64,000 bases of DNA from Amyloporia xantha (GCA_036971615.1 JAYKKR010000012.1:434001-498000); one strand, 5' to 3'; numbered from the stretch's first letter, positions 46,614 through 59,348 are shown. Numbers and translations: made by a program. Notes: a model not told the origin generated them from the letters alone.

Positions 46614-49600
46614 ATGCGGAATCTCTCACTTCGCACCTTTGTCCATGCTGAACTTGGAGACTTTATCAGTGCAGTCTCTGTTGATCCTGATGAAGACGCG
46701 CTGTACGTCGCATTAGAATCGCACAGGGGTAATGCACTTGCCGAAATCGAGATATGGAAAGTATTTGAGGGAGAAGAGGAAGTGCGTCTATTCTTCTTCA
46801 TCTTGAATTTGGTATATTTAAGAGTTGTATCGCAGACCAAGCTACACAGCTCAAGTCGGGTAGCGACCTATTCTGTACCTGCATCGATCTCATCCAATCC
46901 TTGGTCTTCCGAGGTGCCTCATTCTCTCCCAAACAGTCATGAAGTCATCAACATGCGATTATTGCCTGATACCCGGACGCTGATCTTCATAACCTATGCC
47001 GGAGACATTATTTCTCTCGCGTTGGAAGATCATGATACACAGGTACGTCATCCAGTAGGCTACCATCACATAAGGTGCTCTGGGTCCCAGAATGCTATCA
47101 TGTCTCGGTGCAGCCCGGATATCTGCCACCGGATACGGAGCTTTTTACTACGTATTCAGGGTAAACATGGTCCTGCCAGAGTGCCCAGGGCCAACAATGT
47201 GGGCTTTTCGACATACTGGACAAGAAAGCCACAATGACTGCCACAGACGGGTTGGGATGTCATATTTAAACACACACAGACGAGCAAGCGCCCGATCAGA
47301 GGGCTCAAATAGGACATTCTGGAGGATTAAAATGGCTATCCCAGAATGGAGCAGATTATTCCCGTGCCATGTTCTGTGGCAGAGTTGTTCTCGGCGTCAG
47401 TTTAGGTAATACATATGTATTGAATTCCTTGCTTCAGTTCTCTCTGTGTATTCTCTGTCGGATGTTTTTCAGGAAATCGACTGATCGTGATACTGTACAT
47501 TGCAGCCCGAAGTTGTTGGCTCTGTCGATGCTGGGATCATTGACGCCACATGGAGCCCAGATGACTCCCTCCTCGTCCTCGTTACAGGTCGGTCCACTTC
47601 GACTTAATCGGGCTTCACTGGTGTCCTAAATCCTTAACCTCTACCCACTATTCGACAATTCAACCCGTTCTCAGGAGACGACAAACTTATCCTTATGACG
47701 TCTACGTTTGATGTGTTGTCGGAGGGCTCGCTACATCCTGGCGAGTTTGGTGAAGGTCTGTTTTCGCCAATCGCTTTGCTGACCTACCTATCAAGCTGAT
47801 TGATTAATGTGTCGCCAGACGCGCCGATCGCGCTGGGGTGGGGCGCGAAGCATACTCAGTTCCATGGTTCTTTGGGTAAGAGTGCTGCGCAGGCCGCCGT
47901 CGACCTCGCCGCGGTTGGCACTAGCCCGGACGACGATGGACGTCCACGTGTGAGTTGGCGGGGAGACGGCGCGTTCTTCGTAGTGTCGGCTGTGCTACCT
48001 GCATCTCCTCCTGTGCGTTGCCTGTTTTCATATTGTATATTACTTTGTTTTCCGCTCATACATACTCATACTTTTAGGAGACGGCTCGTCGACGGCGCAT
48101 ATTGCGCGTCTACTCCAGGGACGGTGCGCTGTCGAGTACGGCGGAGCCCGTTGCGGGGTTGGAGCACACGCTAGCATGGCGTCCCTCTGGCAACCTGATC
48201 GCGAGCGTACAGCGATTCGGCTCGGAGGATGGACTAGGGAAGGGGCGGGAGGGACGGCATGATGTCGTATTCTTCGAGCGGAATGGGCTGAGGCACGGTG
48301 AGTTTGGGCTGAGGGAGCAGGGGCGGATGAGGGATAAAGCGGAGCTACGAGGGAAAGACAGTGCAGAGGGCGAGAAGGCGGATACGACTGCGATTGAGAA
48401 AAGTGCAGATGTCAAGCAAAAGGAAACATTAAGGCAGTGGGGATATAGAGTGCGAGAAGTAGGATGGAGTGCGGATTCAAATGTTCTCAGTGCGTGGATC
48501 GAGAGTGACGATGGAGATGTCGGTGCGTACAGCGTTTGCATCTGGCGTCAACACGGTGGTTATCTGACGAGCAAAACTCCCGGGTGCCTTCCGGACGTAG
48601 TGCAACTATGGACGATTGGAAATTATCATTGGTGAGTCCTAGACGTCCACCTCTTTCTGCTTAGATATTCAGTTGAATACCATAATCTCCATTACTGACT
48701 CAATGCTGTTGCAAGCCAGGTATTTGAAACAGGAAATTGCAGCCCCGCCTGCACCGTCTGGCGGGCCGGGTAGATTTACGACTGTCACCTGGCATCCTGA
48801 AGATGCTCTCAGAATCATCCTTACAACTCCTTGTAGGTATTTTTATCGACATTTTGCCTTGGCATTTAGTAAGATCTGAATTATTTAGCGGACGTGATAC
48901 AGCGCACATATGCCTGGGAGACCTTCAACTCGTTGAGCAAGCCACCCGTTGACACGGGCACAGTCGCCGTATTAGATGGAAGTAAGTCTCTTCCCTTACT
49001 TTTGCATAAAGCGGCATACAGAATTTAACATTAACTCGTGTTCTTTTTGTAGCTAACATATTCCTCACACCGTTCCGCACGCAGAACGTGCCTCCCCCCA
49101 TGTCCTCTCGCGTTCTGACACTTTCCAAATCGATAATGGCCACCCCACGCACTCAAGTACCTATTCACGCATCCTTGGCTCCCACACGAGATTTCCTCGC
49201 CGTGCTGTGGGAATCCGGTTATGTCGAAGTCTTCGACTTGAACACCCGCATTGGTCCCAGCCGGGGGAAGGTGATGGATCCCACCAAGGTCTGGGATGGC
49301 TCTGCCGTTGTTAAACAAACGCAGGGAGCGCCGAGATATTTTCGTCAGATCATTGCATTGAGTGGTGGGGACGAAGAACATCCGTCTGGAAGTCAGGAGC
49401 AGAATATCAGGTTTGCTGCGCTGTCTGCCGAGGCAAATCGCAGTGGGCATGATCTGGTCAGCGTCGTTACCCTCAAGGGCGGTGAAGTATTGGACAAATA
49501 TGTGGTCGAATTTCCTGCGCGTAATGGGAGGTTAGTCTCCGCAGATAAAGAGATTATATGGGAGGCACCTAATGGTGAACTCTATGTTGGTACGTTCTAC

Positions 49601-52474
49601 AGCCCTCTCTCAATCTCTCTACCTATGCTAACTTTAACAACATAGTAGCGCACGAAACTCACCAGCCATCCCCCCAAGCCCGCTTACCCGAATTTTGCTT
49701 CTCCGCGATCAGGATTCCCGTCTCATTGCCAGAAGAAGGAGATGAAGCAGGGATCTCGGACACGCCAGCAGGGCTCACTTGTGGCCTTTCACAAAGTAGC
49801 AAACTGCATGTTGCTGTGGATGGCAACATCGCTCGCACCCTGGCTGGCAATGTTACTTCTTTCACCGTTGCGTCTGGTTTCCTGATATTTACCACCACCA
49901 CACATGTTGCCCAATTTGCGCCTCTCGATGCTCTCGTATCGTTATGCCGACAGTCGTCCGTAGACTTTCCTGAAACACCACTACCTGACTGGGAAACTCG
50001 TAGAGTCGAAAGGGGATCCAGAATTGTCACGGCTGTTCCGAGTACGATGAGCTTGGTGTTGCAGATGCCTCGTGGGAATTTGGAGACGATCAATCCCAGA
50101 CCTCTCATCATGGAAATCGTCAGGCAGGAAATTGATAGGTGTGATTTCAAGTATGCTTTGTCCGAAATAGAGTGACTGATAGCTTTTGCAGTGGAAATCA
50201 TAGGAAGGCTTTTCTAGCCTGTCGAAAACATCGTATCGATCTGAATGTTCTCGTTGAACATAATCGCGCTGCCTTCAAGGAAAGACTGTCTTCTTTCGTT
50301 GATCAAGTGGATGACGTCGATTACATCAACCTGTTCTTGACTAGCTTAGGGTTTGAAATCCTCGTTTTTCCGCTCCAGTCGACTGATGACTATGATCTAG
50401 GCAAGGATCTCTGTCAGTTGAGGTTGTGGCCGAGATGTGTGATGGCATTCGAACGGAACTAGAAAGGAGGGATTTGAAGAAGTATGTCAACTCCATTTTG
50501 ACAGCCCATGTCGTCAAAAATCCGCCCGATCACGAAGCAGGTTTGGCACTCCTTTTACGCCTCAGAGGTGTGTTCCTAGTGTGTGTTATCCGCTGCTTGA
50601 CTTATGTGAATTAGACAGCGAGCCGCAACTTGTTGAAGATGCTGTCAAGTACATCATCTTCCTAGTGGACGCTGACAAACTCTTCGACACCGCTCTCGGG
50701 ATGTATGATTTTTCATTGGTACTCATGATCGCTCAACATGCCCAGAAGGTAATTTGGTTCTCTAATAGTCCTTGAATGCCGTTGTATTCAAGAGTCGCAT
50801 AGGATCCCCGAGAATATCTACCATTCCTCCGGGAATTACGAGCGCTGGATCATTATTATCAACGATTCAGGATAGACGATTATCTTAAACGATACGAGAG
50901 GGCTTTGGATAATTTGAGTAGAACAGGTGAGTTGTCTAGTCACAGCTCAGAATGGAGATTCTAATGATTACAGGTCCGGACAGGTTCGATGAGGCCATGG
51001 CGTACGTCGAGAGACATCAACTATTTGACCGTGCTTTGTCCATTTGGCGTGGGACAGATCACTATCACGTAGGCTTTTTCTTGGGAAGATTGGTCGTTGA
51101 AACTCACTTTTGTGTAGTCCATTCTGGAAATTTACGGTGATTGGCTCTTTGACCGTCGGAGATTCAAGGAAGCAGCGTTCGGTAAGCAAGTCGATGTGCT
51201 AAATACTCTGGTATGTAATACCATCTACGTATGCAGTATTCCGGCAGGGCGGAAAAATGTCGAAGTCCATGATCGCACACGAAAAAGCTCTGAATTGGCA
51301 GGAGCTTTTCGAATTAGCACTGGCGGAGAAAATGGCTCAAGAAGATATTGCCTCCACGGCGTATCGACTAGGAGGTCTGTCCGTGAGCCATGTTTGAGTG
51401 CTCTCTCTGATTTCTATGCAGAGGATCTCTGCTCCAAAAAGCGTTATTCAGAGGCCGCTCGCGTGCTGCTTGACTATGCACAAGACGTGACAGAAGCTGT
51501 GAAGGCACTGGTCGAAGGAAGCCACTTTTCCGAAGCACGTCGAGTCGTGAGTCTTATACAGCTCTTATTCCGCTCTCCTTCATACTTAATCTCAATAGAT
51601 TGTCCTTCAATCTCAACCAGAGCTCTTACATGAGATCGTGTATCCTAGTGCATTGGACTCCCGTGCGCAGATAGTTGATGATCTCAGTGAGATGAAGGAT
51701 CAGCTTCGGAAGCAGTTGCAGCGTATCCGTGAACTACGAATGCGCAAAGTTGAAGAGCCTGGTATGCCCTTTCTCGGTGTGTTTAGAAGCATGGCATGCT
51801 CATCTATGACTGTCAGATGCCTTCTACGGAGTTGAAGATGTGGATCTACATAACGTTGATGTTATGACGGACATTTCTATGGCTCCGACTGCGTTCACCC
51901 GTTACACCCAAGCACCATCTTCCGTGTCCAGAACAACATCGAAGTAGGTGTTCACGTTTTCGTGAAGCTAAAACGGGCATCTGATGCGGATCCATCTCAG
52001 ACGAAGCTCACGTTCCAAGAGGAAACTTGAGCGAAAGGTCGGATCAGGAAGGAAAGGTACTGTAGACGAGGAAGAATATCTCCTAAAGTCGATAACAAAA
52101 CTTGTGGGAAGATTCAATACTATGCAAGGTAAGTTGGCTTCGCTTAGAAAACGGCGTCTTTTGACTAATTTCCATTACAGCTGATGCAGTGAACCTTTTA
52201 CCTCATCTGTTCCAATTTTCTGAGGAAGCATCAAATCGAGGGGCAAGCTTTGCAGGAGGAGCTTAATGATTTCGAGGCAGAGCTGAGTGCAGCAGTAGAG
52301 GAGATCTGGAAACGGTCTTCTGATCTCGAGGGCGGGGATGGCGGGGAAACAGGCAATAGCTGGGCCACGCGGATGCGGGAGCATGAGAGACAACGACAAA
52401 CCGACCCCTTGGAGAAAGTGGAAAAGCCGAAGCTTGCTAACCAAGAGTGGAAGCTCAAGTTGCCCACGGATTGA
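46614..52474 (+). CDS. ELP1: Elongator complex subunit 1 (ELP1/IKI3), probable C-terminal frameshift
   Basis: This is the scaffold of the Elongator complex, which modifies wobble uridines of tRNAs. The start at 46614 gives [20 protein letters not shown]. The N-terminal WD propellers include [54 protein letters not shown] and [20 protein letters not shown]. The helical half has [80 protein letters not shown] and [17 protein letters not shown]. The basic tRNA-binding/NLS-like segment [20 protein letters not shown] follows. At 52222-52232 the conserved FSEE and [12 protein letters not shown] lie in different frames, with one extra base at about 52228. Read literally, translation stops at 52264-52266, about 70 residues early. 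The conserved frame continues to KLKLPTD at 52474. Intron 2 is about 460 nt. Confidence 0.88.
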
Positions 52475-52689
52475 ACTCCGTATTGAAATAGCCACGTCTC
52501 ACTGGTATGGTATTGGTATTTGTATTTTGATTGCAGCAAATTGTTTGTATTTCCATTCTGTACTCACTGAGCCGGGCCTGTTACATGCATTGTACATTGT
52601 CCATGTCAACTTCGATCTGTATCGATATATAAACATGAAGAGCAGCAGTCCCACACTTTTACTTCATATCATCGTGCCGTTTCGTACTT

Positions 52690-54820
52690 TCAGAACAGCA
52701 GGGAGTTGGCCTCTTCAATCAAACGGCCTTCAGTCGCGTCAGCCCCTGCAGGCACATCGAACGGCACAAGCCCGAATAGGCGGCGAGCTTGCATGTCTTG
52801 AATGTCATCGACTGTGACACGGCCCACGAACCGCGACTCGCCTTCACCACCAGGGAAGTCACTGGTGGATGCCGTTGAAAATCAGCAGTTTGCATTGGAA
52901 TGATAGAAAATGTACTAACGGGCCGGGAAGTCCAGTTGTTAACGCTGCCCGTTGTTCACGTAGATAAACAGTGCTATAAGTGAGATCAGTAACTAGTAAT
53001 CGAGAAGGACACTTTCCGCTGAACTCACTTGCGATACGTTAGGGGTATAGCAGGGATATAGAGCACAGATGAGTCTCCCTGACCGTTGTGTTCGCTCTCA
53101 ACAGCATGAACAACGTCGCAATGCCCTGCAAGCAAACCATGATCCAGTCACATTGGTCGACGAGCAATAAAAGGACAAAGCCTACAGTATACCTGATCCC
53201 CAGGCTCGACCCTAGGAATAGAGAGCAGAGTGCGGTCAAGGGCAAGGTGCGGATGGCTGGCTTCGCTCAACTCCTGCGTCTTGCTGGGTGCACATCCCGG
53301 GAATATAGTGCTGTCGAGATCCAGCTCCCAGTCCTCCACTCTAAGAGAGTCTGTAGGAGCCCCCCGCCGCAGGCGGAAGAACGGACGGAGGATGATGTAC
53401 GCGGTGGAAAGGGAAAGCAGCGGCAAGACACGCAAAGTGCCCTCACCGGGACCGGTGTTCGACAGGGCAGTCCACCCCTGCCAGGGACGAAATACAGAAC
53501 AATTACCTCTTAGATGACGGACTGCGTTTCAGCGCAGAGAACTCTACCCGTGTTATTCTTGTCTGCTCACCCCGCTTCGAAGACGTCCTGCTTCCAAGTA
53601 AGGCGAGGAGCCACATCGAATGAATCGTGAAAGCGCCAGCCTTCCCCGTCTTCGCTGTACAGAATGCGGCCGAAGCATTCACGGAACCTGGGGTCTTCCC
53701 AGCGCTCGGTGCTCCTGCCCCAGTCAATGTGGGGTCCCAAGGTGAACGCGCTCGGTCCCGGTGGTCGGATGCGCAGGCGGTCGAAGTAGGATATCGGCGT
53801 CTGCAAGCTGACGGCCTCCAGGGGCGAGGAGGATTTGGCGGACGTGTGCCAGAGGGACAGCAGTGCTTTCTGCGTAGCGATAAGTGCAGGATGCGCACGG
53901 GCAAGGATCTGCGCGCGCGAGTTGTATATCTCATAGAAGACGATGTTACCGGGAGGCCCGCCTGTCACCGTGATCCCGCGAGAGAGCCAGCATGGGGCCA
54001 GTTAACGATCGACGTATGACACATGAACGAAGCCTACCTCTGAGCCTCTCGGCGTTTGCTCTCGCGTAGTCTTTGATCGACTGCTTCCATGCAAGGGCTT
54101 CCTGTAGATCATATCTCCATCTTGAATATCGACAACAGATGAAGTTCAATGTAGACCGTGCACCATACCTCCTGAGGGACCCCGCCTTTTACAATGACCA
54201 CACCCCTTTTCTTCACATTCTCTATTTGTTCGTCTGAGAGACCTCGCACGATGTCGGTGTATGCGACCTGAGGGATAAGCTTTGGAGACCGAGTGTCAGG
54301 CTCTGGCCATGAAGAACGGTCGACACCACTGATCGCGACAGCAACATCAAGACATCTCAAACAGACATCTGTTCATCCAACGACCAACATCCCGCCATAC
54401 CGCAAACCACCACGACCAACACGACCAGCCCGTCCGTGCTCTGCAAATAAATGAATAAATCAAAACACGCACGTCTCTCCCCTTCTCCGAAATCTCCGCC
54501 ACCGCTCCTTCGAGCTCTCCCAACACGCCCTGCCACGATCGGACCATCTTCTCGGGATCCGTGCAGATTTCGCGCTTCAGCGCAGCAAAGCGGTCTGGCA
54601 GGACGACCGGCTCGCCCGAGAGCGAGCCAAACACGTCCATGATCGTACCCTCCTTCCTCGCCCTGAGTGTGCTGCCCGCACCCGCAGGAGGGGCACTGGC
54701 ACTATCCGCCTGGCTAGCACTGGCGCTGGCGAGACCTCCCGCGGAGGCATACGTGCGCGAGGCGCTGCAGAGGGACAAGAAACACGGACGGATGCTGGCG
54801 AGTGCGACTCTGTGCAACAT
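52690..54820 (-). CDS. DUF1479 family protein (YbiU-like putative Fe(II)/2-oxoglutarate oxygenase)
   Basis: Members of DUF1479 have a cupin/2OG-oxygenase-like fold. No reaction is established. The start at 54820 gives MLHRVALASIRPCFLSLCSA SRTYA, an Arg-rich, Ser-rich leader that looks like a mitochondrial presequence. An in-frame ATG at 54889 is an alternative. Exons give PDRFAALKREICTDPEKMVR, IPQVAYTDIVRGLSDEQIEN, KKRGVVIVKGGVPQE, EALAWKQSIKDYARANAER, GNIVFYEIYNSRAQILARAH, LGPHIDWGRSTERWEDPRF (His-x-Asp metal motif), then FRPWQGWTALSNTGPGEGTL, a VYWHCDVVHAVE segment (distal His) and HNGQGDSSVLYIPAIPLTY. It ends IEEANSLLF at 52690. The HxD..H triad supports a non-haem iron enzyme. The substrate is unknown. 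Confidence 0.8.
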
Positions 54821-55410
54821 GGCGTTCTCGACGACGCGACGTGTATATCGGTCTCCAGCACGAGTCGCGTGCGGATAAAGGCCTGGCAAATATTGGATGA
54901 TCCAACTTATAACAATAACTCGGTCTCGCGGCCTGCTGGGTTGCTGCAGCGCGAAGCCAAAGCGGGACGCCGCAGCCCCTTTCTCTTACCCTTCGCAATG
55001 TCATCTGATGCACCCCTCTGCTGCTGGCCACACGATCAACGGAAAGATAAGTATATCGTGTCCGGCAATACGTCACTCACATCGTGTCTGCTCAGAAGTT
55101 GCTCAGAGGCTAGCGCACCCGATAAGACATCACAGAATCGAACGGTTCCCTCCGAGACCGCACTCGCGCCGATGCCAACAGTCAAGCACACAGGAAAACG
55201 TCTGTGTATTCTAGGCGGACTAGCACCTGCAGACTACCTATGGAGCCGCAGTAACCTCAGACAGCTATTCGTAAGAAAGCAGGGGTATGAAGCGTAAAGC
55301 AAGAACGGCACCAACTAGGGTGCCGCAGAAAGCATAACGAAGTCACGAAGTCAACTTTTTCAATGTGTCACCGGGACCCACGGGGCCGATTGAGATACGG
55401 CACTGCTCAT
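54821..55410. other. Intergenic region, no gene recognised
   Basis: About 590 bp between the DUF1479 start and the 3' end of the secreted-protein gene. It holds short overlapping frames without domains. It includes the DUF1479 promoter, with no clear TATA box. Confidence 0.4.
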
Positions 55411-56683
55411 TCAGGAAGACGCCGCCGCCTCGATGGCCTTCTGCTGCGCCGCGAACGTCGTCGCCGCCACGGGGCAGCCGACGCCCTCCCCGTTGAGGTT
55501 CTGCAGCGTGACCGCCGCCGCGTTCAGCCGCGCGAGCTGCGAGTTGGTGGAGTTGTCGAGCGGGAAGGTGAGCTTCACGGACGGGTTGTTGATCACGAAG
55601 CCTGCCGCGACGTTCGCGCTCATTTCCTGATGATCATAGCGGCGTTGTCAGGACGACGCCCCACACGCGGGAGATGGAAGCAAAGGCAACGCACATCAAT
55701 GAACGAGGTCCTGTTGGGAGGGCAGGCGCACGGGATCAAGATGGGCTGGCCGTTGGCGCCTGCAGCGATCGATCAGACGTGGGGTAATCAGAGGGAAGAG
55801 ATGAGCTGCTCACCATCAATACCGTCGCAGTTGCTGGTGCACAACGAGACATTTGGTCAGACAGCTACGTTCGGAGATGGCGGAACAGACTCACCCAGTG
55901 CCACTAGGGTTTACACCGGCAGTGACGCCGAACTCCGGGACGAGGCTCGGGTCGATGGTGACGTTCGAGGCGGTTACCGCGCTAGCAGATGGAGCAGCCG
56001 CTGATGTAGCGACCACACTGGAGGCGACGACGGCTGCCTGGGTGGTCACTGCGACACTCGTCGCGGCAGCAGTGGAAGCTGGCGCAGGTGCACTAGGAGC
56101 TGGCGCGGGTGCGCTGGAAGCTGGTTCTTCCGAGATGGCCTTCTGCAGCGCAACCCATGTGGTGGCGGAAGCGGGGCAGCCCACTCCCGAGCCATTCAGA
56201 TTCTGCAGCGTCACAAGACAGGCGTCGATACGGGCAAGCTGAGATGCGGTAGAGTTGTCGGCCTCAGGGAAAGAGACTGCCACACTCGGGTTGTTCACGG
56301 CAAATCCAGCAGCCACGTTCGCGTTCAATGACTAGAATATCAAAGAGTGCCGTTCAGGCATTCCGTTCCTGCTGAGAGATGGATGGGTACTCACCGCGAT
56401 GAAAGTGTCACGATCGGGAGGGCATTGGCAAGGAATCAAAATAGGTTGGCCAGCGGCATTGTCAATGCCCAAGCAGCTCCTGATGACGAGTTGTTGTGAG
56501 CTACATCACAGTGAAGTTGCGGTTGTGGTGGCAGAATACATACGCTGAGCCAGTGGCCGGAATACCAGCCGTCACTCCGAATTGGGGGACGAGGTCAGGG
56601 TTGACATCTCTCCTGAACAAAGGGCGGGACGAAACAGACACGAGCACGGCAGCGGCAGAAAGAGCGATGATGGTGAACTTCAT
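55411..56683 (-). CDS. Secreted two-repeat cysteine protein, basidiomycete family of unknown function
   Basis: The start at 56683 gives a clean signal peptide (MKFTIIALSAAAVLVSVSS) followed by RPLFRR, a likely Kex2-type dibasic site. The mature protein has two copies of one module of about 110 residues. Module 1: NPDLVPQFGVTAGIPATGSA, CLGIDNAAGQPILIPCQCPP DRDTFI, LNANVAAGFAVNNPSVAVSF, QLARIDACLVTLQNLNGSGV GCPASATTW. Module 2: DPSLVPEFGVTAG, NCDGIDGANGQPILIPCACP PNRTSFI, MSANVAAGFVINNPSVKLTF, QLARLNAAAVTLQNLNGEGV GCPVAATTF, ending IEAAASS at 55411. An Ala/Pro/Ser/Thr/Val linker, likely O-glycosylated, joins them. Each module keeps a C, CxC, C cysteine pattern and the same intron positions, so the duplication is of whole exons. 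I know of no function. Confidence 0.83.
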
Positions 56684-58215
56684 TGTGCTTTCTTGGAAAG
56701 TAACAAGAGACAAGAGAGTGGATCGGTCGCTGGCGACGAAGTGAGAAGAAATGAAAGTGTGCTGCGGCTAGCGCCAGGCGGATGAGTACGTCCGGCGTAG
56801 GAGCGTGAAGGTAGGAAAGAGAAGAGCTGTCGAGGGATGAAGAGCGGACAGTGCGGGGTCGCCATCTTTATACGACCTGAGCGCTAGCCGGTGGTGGTTC
56901 AACTTTGAACAATACAGTAGATAACAAAGAGAAGCTTGCTTGGCGCGCGTGCCTTTAAGACACCATGTGATTGCGAGCTTCGGTTGCTATGACTTCTCGC
57001 TGGTTGCTATCACGACCAATGCTAACTCCTCTATTCGATTGAAGCTAATCAGCGCGCCGGAATGAAGTCGACCACTTACATGGACACTCCCTTCTGCAAA
57101 GTGGGCCCGAACCCCAGAAAATCGACCGAGGCCTGCGCGGTCATCTGCCAACCCTCCTACCGCACGTTGCTAACTAGTATGTGAAGCAGTTGCCTATGTA
57201 GACCACGCAACGCACAGTCCACATCGGAAACCGACAAGCTATGATACAACGCGGGTGCAGAAGCTACCCGAGTCAGGACAGCAACGCACCAGGTGGAATT
57301 CATCAGAGAAGACAGCGGCCTCCGTCGCAAGAGTTGTTGAGCGCGGATTCCAGCTCTCTGTGTCCGAGAGAAATTCATTGGGCATGTGCCATGCTGAACC
57401 CAAAAGGAGCATACGATGGCCGCCCTGGAGAAGACGGGTAGCTTGCGCTTCTGACGAATACTTATTCTCAGCAGCTTGAGTACAAACTCTGTCAAACCCT
57501 TGCGTACTCCAAGAGTCTAGACGGCTTGTTATGATGTATGAAACGCCAGTGGTACTTGCGGTGCGCACTGACTGGAATGACCACAGATGTTCACAAATGA
57601 GCTCCAAGGAATCAAGGACTGCTCCCCAGGTGGCAGACCCACTCCTCTATCATGACTTGTGTGCGATAGCAAAGACAGTGATCCAAGCTTTACCTGCTAT
57701 TGAATCCACTGATCAGGGGGACACCCCGATGATACAGCACATTGTCGAGGGGCGTTGTGCCAAAGGCTACTCCCATTTTGAGAAAAAGACCGTCAAGGCT
57801 GGCCAAAACATGCCCGGCGTATGAGCAAATTAGAGATATCGTCCGGTTCAGGCATGGATCGAGCGAGGCTCAGAGTCCTGGAGATACTAAACAGTCGGAG
57901 TAGTTTGGGTGTAAGCAACCTGCCCCTGATGCGTACAATACAGCCCAAGGAAGCACTGTGCAGGCAGAGGCAAATTAACTGGAAACAAAGCAGTAATCCT
58001 CGGACGTACGGGAAAGCTGCAAGCAAGCTGGTATCGTACATGGTAGCAGGACTCGGGTTGCCCCCCGGTATTCGTGACATGACATCTGTGAGACTGTGAC
58101 ATAGCCTAACGGTGTGACATCAGAGTGATCTGTGACACTTGTTCGATCACTGGAACTTGGTTCACCTCTTCTTGGACCTCCTCCAGCCGGTTCCTTCCTC
58201 TAACAATCTCTCGCC
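56684..58215. other. Intergenic region, no gene recognised
   Basis: This 1.5-kb gap holds the secreted-protein promoter at its left end and the CWC15 promoter at its right end. Frames of 60-120 codons on both strands at 57155-57825 overlap each other and match no family. They could be remnants of a decayed gene but give no domain to test. Confidence 0.4.
56866..56872 (-). promoter_or_regulatory. TATA box of the secreted-protein gene
   Basis: TATAAAG on the minus strand lies about 185 bp upstream of the start codon, followed by a pyrimidine-rich tract near 56815-56850. Strong TATA promoters are common on abundantly secreted fungal proteins. The assignment is inferred from sequence and distance. 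Confidence 0.45.
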
Positions 58216-59264
58216 ATGTCTACCGCCCACAGACCAACATGGGACCCCGCACAAGCCAAAGACGTGAAGGGCGGCTCACGCCAATTTTCCGCGCGGGACA
58301 TGGCCGCGCACACCAAGCTCAAATTCCGGCAAGTGTGCCACATCCCACCGCCCTTTCCTTCCAACGCTGATTTTAGTGCGCCTCCAGACAGCCGGGGCAG
58401 ACGTCTGTCGCAGAGGTGTCGAAGCTGGATTTGAGGGCAGAGCTTCGCGCTGCGGAGGAGGAGGCACGCGCGAAGAAGCGGAAGGCGGAGGGCAAGCCTC
58501 CGCTGGCAGTCGAGGACGGCAGCGCTGCGGCAGGACAGGATGAGGAGACGAATAAGCGAAGGAAACTTTTGCAGGAGGCACTGGAGATGGACAAGGATGA
58601 TGACGACGATGAGGCGAGTGAGACGGGCGAGAAGGAGGGTGAGGACAATGACGAGGACGAGGAGTACGCGATTATTTGCCACATATCTGTCTCTGTAAAT
58701 GCTAACGGTGTTGCGACTCTGCTAGAGAAGATGACGAAGATGAGGAGGAGGATGACACCGCGGAATTACTGCGCGAGCTGGAGAAGATCAAGCGTGAACG
58801 TGCAGAGGAGAAGGAGCGACAAGACCGCGCACAGTCGGCCTCCGCGAATGCAGCCCGAGAAGCAGAGATTGCGACGGCAAATCCCCTGCTCAACCTCGCT
58901 GCCGCATTAGGGCAGAACCCCAATGGCGTGAACACGACCGTCCCAGGCACATTCGCCGTCAAACGGCGGTGGGATGATGGTACGGCTGTGTCTTTCCCCA
59001 GCGACGGACATGTTTGCTCATCACCACTCTGGCAGACTTGATCTTCAAGAATCAGGCGATGAACAGCAGAGACAAGGAGAAGGCGTCGGGTCAATTCGTG
59101 AACGACCTGCTGCGAACCGAATTTCACAAGTGAGTCTTCCGCACTGCCTACCATCCGCCGTCGCTGATGACAGCTGTAGAAAGTTCATGGCAAAGTTCAT
59201 CAAGGTAACGTCTTCCTTTTTTCTGCTTATGATCTTTCAACAAGCTCATAGGGGTTCTGATTGA
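58216..59264 (+). CDS. CWC15: Spliceosome-associated protein CWC15 (Cwf15/AD002)
   Basis: A component of the Prp19/NineTeen complex in the catalytic spliceosome. The start at 58216 gives the diagnostic N-terminus MSTAHRPTWDPAQAKDVKGG, then QFSARDMAAHTKLKFR. The middle is a charged coiled segment (LRAELRAAEEEARAKKRKAE, DDDDDEASETGEKEGEDNDE, LRELEKIKRERAEEKERQDR). NPLLNLAAALGQNP, FAVKRRWDD and the conserved C-terminal block DLIFKNQAMNSRDKEKASGQ FVNDLLRTEFHKKFMAKFIK follow. Three introns were checked. After FIK a GTAACG could be a last donor joining GGGTTCTGA (ending 59260). Without it the frame runs 12 codons further to a stop at 59264. The end is therefore uncertain by a few residues. It is convergent with the small gene at 59349-59703. 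Confidence 0.88.
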
Positions 59265-59348
59265 TAGTGATGGCGAATGTATCAACTCCTCTTCCGGGTT
59301 CCTGTGCTTGCTATCGTATAGCCTTTCTGTGTTCTCACCAGAGCTAAT

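Noticed and set aside
52188..52228. A 40-nt intron in ELP1 that would restore the C-terminal frame
   Set aside because: GTGAAC..GAAG would close the frame but is shorter than all other introns and would remove the conserved [12 protein letters not shown] segment.
57155..57825. A decayed gene between the secreted protein and CWC15
   Set aside because: Overlapping frames on both strands of similar length and no recognisable motif. It cannot be told apart from chance.
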